Shown here: in pieces, positions 59,387 through 64,000 of the stretch | Numbering within the stretch: the stretch's first letter is position 1 | How the letters are laid out: every line of letters begins with the position of its first letter | From: Lithospermum erythrorhizon | Taxonomy: Eukaryota; Streptophyta; Magnoliopsida; Boraginales; Boraginaceae | Assembly: GCA_019722365.1 (NCBI GenBank) | Contig: JADFUC010001862.1 | Span: forward strand, 124,001-188,000 | DNA: 64,000 bases | Reading direction: 5' to 3' | The notes under the pieces: model-generated | Told to the model about the DNA's origin: nothing | Seen by the model: only the letters and a program-made list of their open reading frames with translations | Databases searched by the model: none | Position numbers and translations under genes: made by a program

Positions 59387-59999
59387 ATCGAGAAACGTAA
59401 CTCCACTAATCCAAAGTCAAAGGGCAGATGCCACTATTCTTGAACAATCTAACTTGGAGCCAACCTTCTTTCGTACTATTCGATAAGGAAAAATCATTGT
59501 ACTATCTATGTTATACGAGTTTGCTTTGGACTATGTCAAACGCCCCGCCTTGCCGGGATCATAACGGCATATGTTACGTGACATAGTAAGTATAGCAAAG
59601 AGATTTTGATATATTATAGGGTTTGTCCATCCTTGTTAAGGGCTGTAGATCTCAGCCTCTCGGAGAATCAGCGGTTGATTATGCCGCACTCAACGCTGCT
59701 TCCGGGGTTTATCAAGATGGTTTCATATTTCGTAGCAAAGAAAAGTCGGGGTATTTTAAGACACTTTGGTTAGCCCGGGTGACTAGAGATCGCGAGAGAA
59801 ATGAATTGTAAAAGCACCGCCCAAGGGCAAGCTGGAGTGGCCGGAAATCAATAGTTATTGGTTTTCCCATTTATTATGCTCGCTGCGAAAAATCGTAGAA
59901 CAATTCATTTTACTAGTTTTGTGAATGGGATTTACATAAACGAACGCTCAAATCCATAATAATTGTAATTTACTAGTCGTGTTCTCATGATAATACTAG

Positions 60000-60620
60000 G
60001 GTTATGGCCGATTGCTAGATCCCATGCATAAATCAAGTATAACAATAGTTAATGGTCTATTATATTATTATACACTGTATTATCTCGGAAGCCTAGAAGG
60101 TCACGCACATACAATGACTATGAAATATAACAAGCATTTGCTAAATTGAGAGTTGATTGTACTCAACAAATATTCGAATCGGGAATTTTACATTGATAAT
60201 GTAAAATAAAAATTGATAAACTCGGTGACAATTAATCATTTCCGCTTTTAATTAATTTAATAGTTAGTTGAACTCAAGTAGTAACTTGTATAGTTACTTA
60301 TTAAATAACTTGTCTATGAAGTTTCTAATTTACTTAACGGTTTAATTAAATTAAAAGAATCGGCTCATTAAACTATTCGTTTTTACTTTTTATGGCTTAG
60401 TTTTGAGAACGCCTATATAACCAAGGTTTATTAGGCTTTCATAATACATAAAAACAAAAAAATCTAGCCAATTAAAAGAGTTTTTTCTCGGCCTCCCTCC
60501 CTTCATGGAGAAGTCGAAAACTTATCAAATGCAAGATTGAAATTCTTACTTTGATAATCTTAACTCAATTGCCCACGTGTTCTACTGCACTCCAAAGTAC
60601 TAGATTCCAACCTTTCCGCG
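60000..60620 (+). repeat. Possible copia LTR fragment, plus orientation
   Basis: gcctagaaggtcacgcacat with acaatgactatgaaatataa following resembles the ggtcacacacatacaac landmark of the 25.3 and 32.6 kb LTRs. The rest is too diverged to align by eye. It could be a lone LTR of a related family. Confidence 0.3.
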
Positions 60621-61200
60621 CGCAAACAACTGTAGACATTGCCATTTTGTGATGCTAGCAATTAGAATTCCAAACGAGGCTGGTGGAAAGATTGGTTGCC
60701 GACACTCTGGCTTTAAATTGTAATATATTATTTAGATCTGAAATATCAATTCTATAGCGATCTTTTATATGCTTAGTTGATTTCTATTCAAGTTAAGTAT
60801 ATAAAATTCCTTTAGTGAAAACTCTTCCACCTCCTTTCTCCCTATTTTAGTTGACTACAAGGGGTTCCAGAACCTTCCACTTCTTTATCCTTAAAATAGA
60901 GGCATCTATGGCGTGGAGCAGATATAAACATTCCGCAACCTTTCTCCCTTATCCCCTTTTTTCGAACACGGGGTGAATTCCAAACTATTGGAATTTCATT
61001 TAGTTTAGTTGAATTTCGCCTCAATACTTCATACACAGCCTATTTTAACCCCTGGAAGTTATAATTAAATTATGATTCGATTTATGTGACCTCTTAGGCT
61101 CGATTGATAATAAAAATATATTAATTATGTTAACCGAACATTATATTTAATATATAGATTACGAAATGACTCTAAAGCATTAATTTTAATTTATCAGCTT
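60620..61200 (-). repeat. 3' LTR of the minus-strand copia element
   Basis: Aligned by the landmarks named for the element; the best conserved part is 61150-60960. The end near 60.6 kb is not sharply defined. Confidence 0.6.
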
Positions 61201-61843
61201 AAGCTTACGGTAAGATTCGACTCACCATACTCGCACTGCATTTCTTTGGTGGCATGAAGTGATGATCCTTTACCTAGTATCGAGGCTGGGCCAACAAATC
61301 ACCATCGCTTCTCTAAGAGGCTGAATCTAAACCGTTATATCCGGTTATACGAATTCCATCTTGTGTAGATTTCACAACTACACTTCCAGTATACATAACT
61401 CAAGTCTTTTGTAATCCTCCTGTTATGGAAGATGTTTAGACAAGGTCAAAGTACATTACTCATGTAAAGTGAAACCAGGTCACGCAGGTCTAAGAATCTG
61501 CCATTTAACATAAGTTTTATGAGAAACTTCTTAGGACACATATATACAATCTTCTAAGTTCTCATGGCGGTCAATGTCCAGTATCACGGTTGAAACCATT
61601 TCAAACCGTATACCTATGTGATTGACTAGAATAATAATTTCCCTTCAACTAAGAAACGTGATCGGGATTAATCAACACATACTAATCAATGGTGTTCATC
61701 TCAATAGCTTAACACCGATTGTGGACCACAATATCATTATCGCTTCAGCTCGATAGACAGTTTCTGTTTGAGTCCTCAACTCCAAAGACCTTCTAGAAAA
61801 CTTATATAGCAAATGAAATAAATTTCATTACTCGTGGTAATGA

Positions 61844-61846
<3 letters not shown>

Positions 61847-61897
<51 letters not shown>
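61847..61897. repeat. (TA)n microsatellite
   Basis: About 25 pure ta units between the copia RNase H end and the LTR. The longest microsatellite in the window and likely variable in length. Confidence 0.95.
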
Positions 61898-61898
<1 letters not shown>

Positions 61899-61989
61899 TA
61901 GTTCAAAAAACAACATATATATACTGAATTTTGGAAGCCTAAAAATTCAAGCATTATCTTACAATCATTGATGATATATATGTGAGAAA

Positions 61990-63620
61990 AAATAAGCTCC
62001 CACTTCAAGATCAACACCACTCAAGCATGTCCGTAAGACCAGTACTATACATGTGCTTATCATGCCGCTTTCTTGTGTACGTTTGTATGGGTGACTGCTA
62101 CATTATCATCGGTCGGAACCTTACATATTCTAACATCTCCTCTATCGGTTATCTCCCGAATAAGATGATACTTCCTGAGTACATGCTTGGATCTGTGATG
62201 TGATCTTGATTCCTTAGCTTCGAGCTATAGCCTCGAAAGTGTTAGCTTCCACTCATATAACCTCCAATCGGACCTTAATGCTGGGTACTACTCCAAGTTC
62301 ACTCACTCAATTTTTGATCCAAAGAAACTTCCTCCTTCAGCCTTCCGTAAGTTGCAATGTACTCGACTTCTGTCGAGTCCGGCCATGCCTTGCTTGCTAC
62401 CGCACTAAGCCTTTGTACCACCTTCAAAAGTGTATCACATAAATCAGATTGAGACGACGCCTGCCTATATCAGTTTGAAACCGACATCGGTGTAACCTCT
62501 ATCAAATAACTCATTATCCTCACCATATACAAGGAACATATCTTTCATCCTTCTCGTGGTACTTTAAGTATGGCCTTCACTACAGCCCATTGATTTTTAC
62601 CTCGGGGACATGATTGCAATCGCTGTTACACTGTGAGCTGCATTTATACGTCTGAACGCAAGAAGACAACATGACATACATGATGGATCCTATGGTTGAT
62701 GCATAAGAAAACACTTACTCATCTTTTTCTCTTCACTTCTGCTTGTGGGACAATCGAACGACTCGAGAATAATGCCATGTCTCATGGGGAGGTTCCCTCT
62801 TTTGGAATTATCCATCTTAAATCTTTTTCAACACTTACTAATATAAGTATTTTTTCTCAATCCAATTAGCCTTTCCGGATCCATCTCTTATGAATTTGAA
62901 TTTAAGAGTGTATTGAGCTTCTCCTAAGTCTTTCATAGAGAAACACCCATAGCCATGACTTGACAGATTTAATAGGTATGTCGCTCATATGATCGCATGT
63001 CATTTACATACAAAAACTATAAACGAATGTTTCTCCCACTAACCTTCTTGTAGACACAAGAATCTTCTTCATTATTAATGAAACCAAACTCTTTGATTGA
63101 CCCATTAAAACGAAGATTCCAACTTCTTGATGCTTACTTAAGTCCATAAAATGGATCTTGTAGTCAGATACCTTCTCTTAGGTCCCTGGGACAAGTAGCA
63201 TGAGATCATGGCCATGTACACGCTATGTTCTAGATTCTCGTTAAGGAATACAATCTTTTACATCCATCTTCCAGGATCTCATAATCATAATAGGCGCCGG
63301 CTTTTTGGCTAAGATAATCCGAATGAATTTAAACTTCACGGGCCGGGGAGAAGAAGGTTTCATCATAATCAATTCCCCTTTGAATTTGTTTGAAATATTT
63401 GGCTACAAGTCTAGCCTTTATAAACATGGACATCTTTATCCACTCATGTGATAAAACTCATTTTGCACTCGAGTAGGTCTAGCACCTTCGGTAGATTCCA
63501 TCAATGTCCAAATATCATTTTGGTACATTGAATCTATCTCGGATTTCATGGCTATAAACCATTCATCGCCTTCTTGCTCTTTTTTGTTTTGCTTCGCTTT
63601 TCATGGCTTCTTCATATGAA
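61990..63620 (-). pseudogene. Copia reverse transcriptase / RNase H remnant
   Basis: The minus strand reads MKSEIDSMYQNDIWTL near 63550-63500 (start of the reverse transcriptase domain), KFIRIILA near 63335, WKMDVK near 63270, then a KEFGFINNEEDSCVYKK-like stretch near 63110-63045, GEAQYTL near 62920, and VRICK..TDDNVA near 62125-62090, ending at DKHMYSTGL-like sequence near 62060-62035. Order and spacing fit copia pol. Frame changes are frequent and the YVDD motif reads YVND-like (FVCK.), so it is dead. Confidence 0.8.
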
Positions 63621-64000
63621 GGCGCCCGGCACTTATAAATTAAGAAAGATTCTTAAGTACCACCTACTGATTCTTGACGAGTTCTATCCGACCTCCTAGG
63701 GGTAAAAGCGAAATCTCTCGCTGACTTCCCTTTTATATAAGAGGGGATCATCTCCGAGGTGAATCGGTCACTTTCTCAATATTGATTCTCCTCACTATTC
63801 AACAATTTCAAGATTCTCACTTCAAGTATATCTCTTGGCTAAGTATTCCCTTCCTCAAGGCAAGCGATATTTCGTAAAATGGAAATCTTATTCATGCTTG
63901 AGATGGAAGTAATAATTCCTTTGAATTCTTTCTAATAACTCAATGAAATATAATTTCTCATATTTGGGTCCAAGTTTGTCCGTGAGTCAACTTTTGACGA

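Larger units (their letters stand above)
57690..59480 (-). mobile_element. Nuclear plastid DNA insertion (NUPT): rrn16 and trnV-GAC
   Basis: The minus strand carries plastid 16S rRNA preceded by the rrn16-trnV spacer, trnV-GAC and further inverted-repeat sequence (cactattcttgaaca, cttggagcc near 59430-59465), in normal plastid order. All parts are riddled with small indels and substitutions, so it is an old insertion, not plastid DNA contamination. Confidence 0.9.
60620..64000 (-). mobile_element. Second Ty1/copia element of the same family, minus strand, cut by window end
   Basis: Minus-strand pol remnants at 63.6-62.0 kb are followed (lower coordinates) by a non-coding stretch and an LTR at about 61.2-60.6 kb. 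That LTR shares aatgttcg.ttaaca, tatcaatcgagcctaag with ggtcaca following, cataatttaattata and gaattcaccccgtgttcg with the LTRs of the 25-33 kb element. The 5' half lies beyond the window. Confidence 0.75.

Overview
The window is nuclear DNA from a flowering plant, most likely a eudicot. The signs are spliced genes with plant GT-AG introns, a chloroplast chlorophyll b reductase gene, a COV-family vascular gene, abundant MITEs, several families of decayed LTR retrotransposons, a Mutator-like element and an old plastid DNA insertion. I could not identify the species.

Layout: (1) 1-3.8 kb: an NFD6/NOXY2-like mitochondrial small-protein gene on the minus strand (exons near 3.34-3.19 and 2.38-2.21 kb), with MITEs in its intron. 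(2) 3.8-18.4 kb: a nested transposon block. A decayed Mutator-like element on the minus strand (SWIM-type C/H motif near 5.2 kb, second fragment near 14.7-14.9 kb) is split by a Ty3/gypsy retrotransposon with unusually long LTRs of about 2.6 kb (5.8-8.4 and 11.75-14.4 kb). AT-rich minisatellites bracket the block. (3) 18.4-25 kb: short inverted and tandem repeats, a MITE and a probable LTR remnant. (4) 25.3-33.6 kb: a decayed plus-strand Ty1/copia element with traces of gag-pre-integrase, integrase, reverse transcriptase and RNase H and two similar LTRs. (5) 33.8-34.8 kb: a rearranged, partly inverted-duplicated fragment of a plastid-targeted-looking gene. (6) 36.3-46.1 kb: the gene-rich core, with two complete convergent genes: LIKE-COV (plus strand, 7 exons, 263 aa) and NYC1 chlorophyll b reductase (minus strand, 10 exons, 521 aa). 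(7) 46-57 kb: AT-rich intergenic DNA with MITEs, a triplicated local repeat, a small GC-rich island and a promoter-like duplicated segment. (8) 57.7-59.5 kb: a decayed nuclear plastid insertion carrying rrn16 and trnV-GAC in plastid order. (9) 60-64 kb: a second Ty1/copia element of the same LTR family on the minus strand, running off the window.

The genes are not an operon and do not obviously work together. NYC1 acts in chlorophyll b breakdown at the thylakoid, LIKE-COV in endomembranes and vascular patterning, and the NFD6-like protein in mitochondria. I found no CRISPR, no intact RNA gene, and no convincing new multi-gene system. The most useful leads are a last NYC1 intron without a GT donor, an exon-2 fragment copied in LIKE-COV intron 1, and the sharp contrast between intact genes and indel-shredded repeats.
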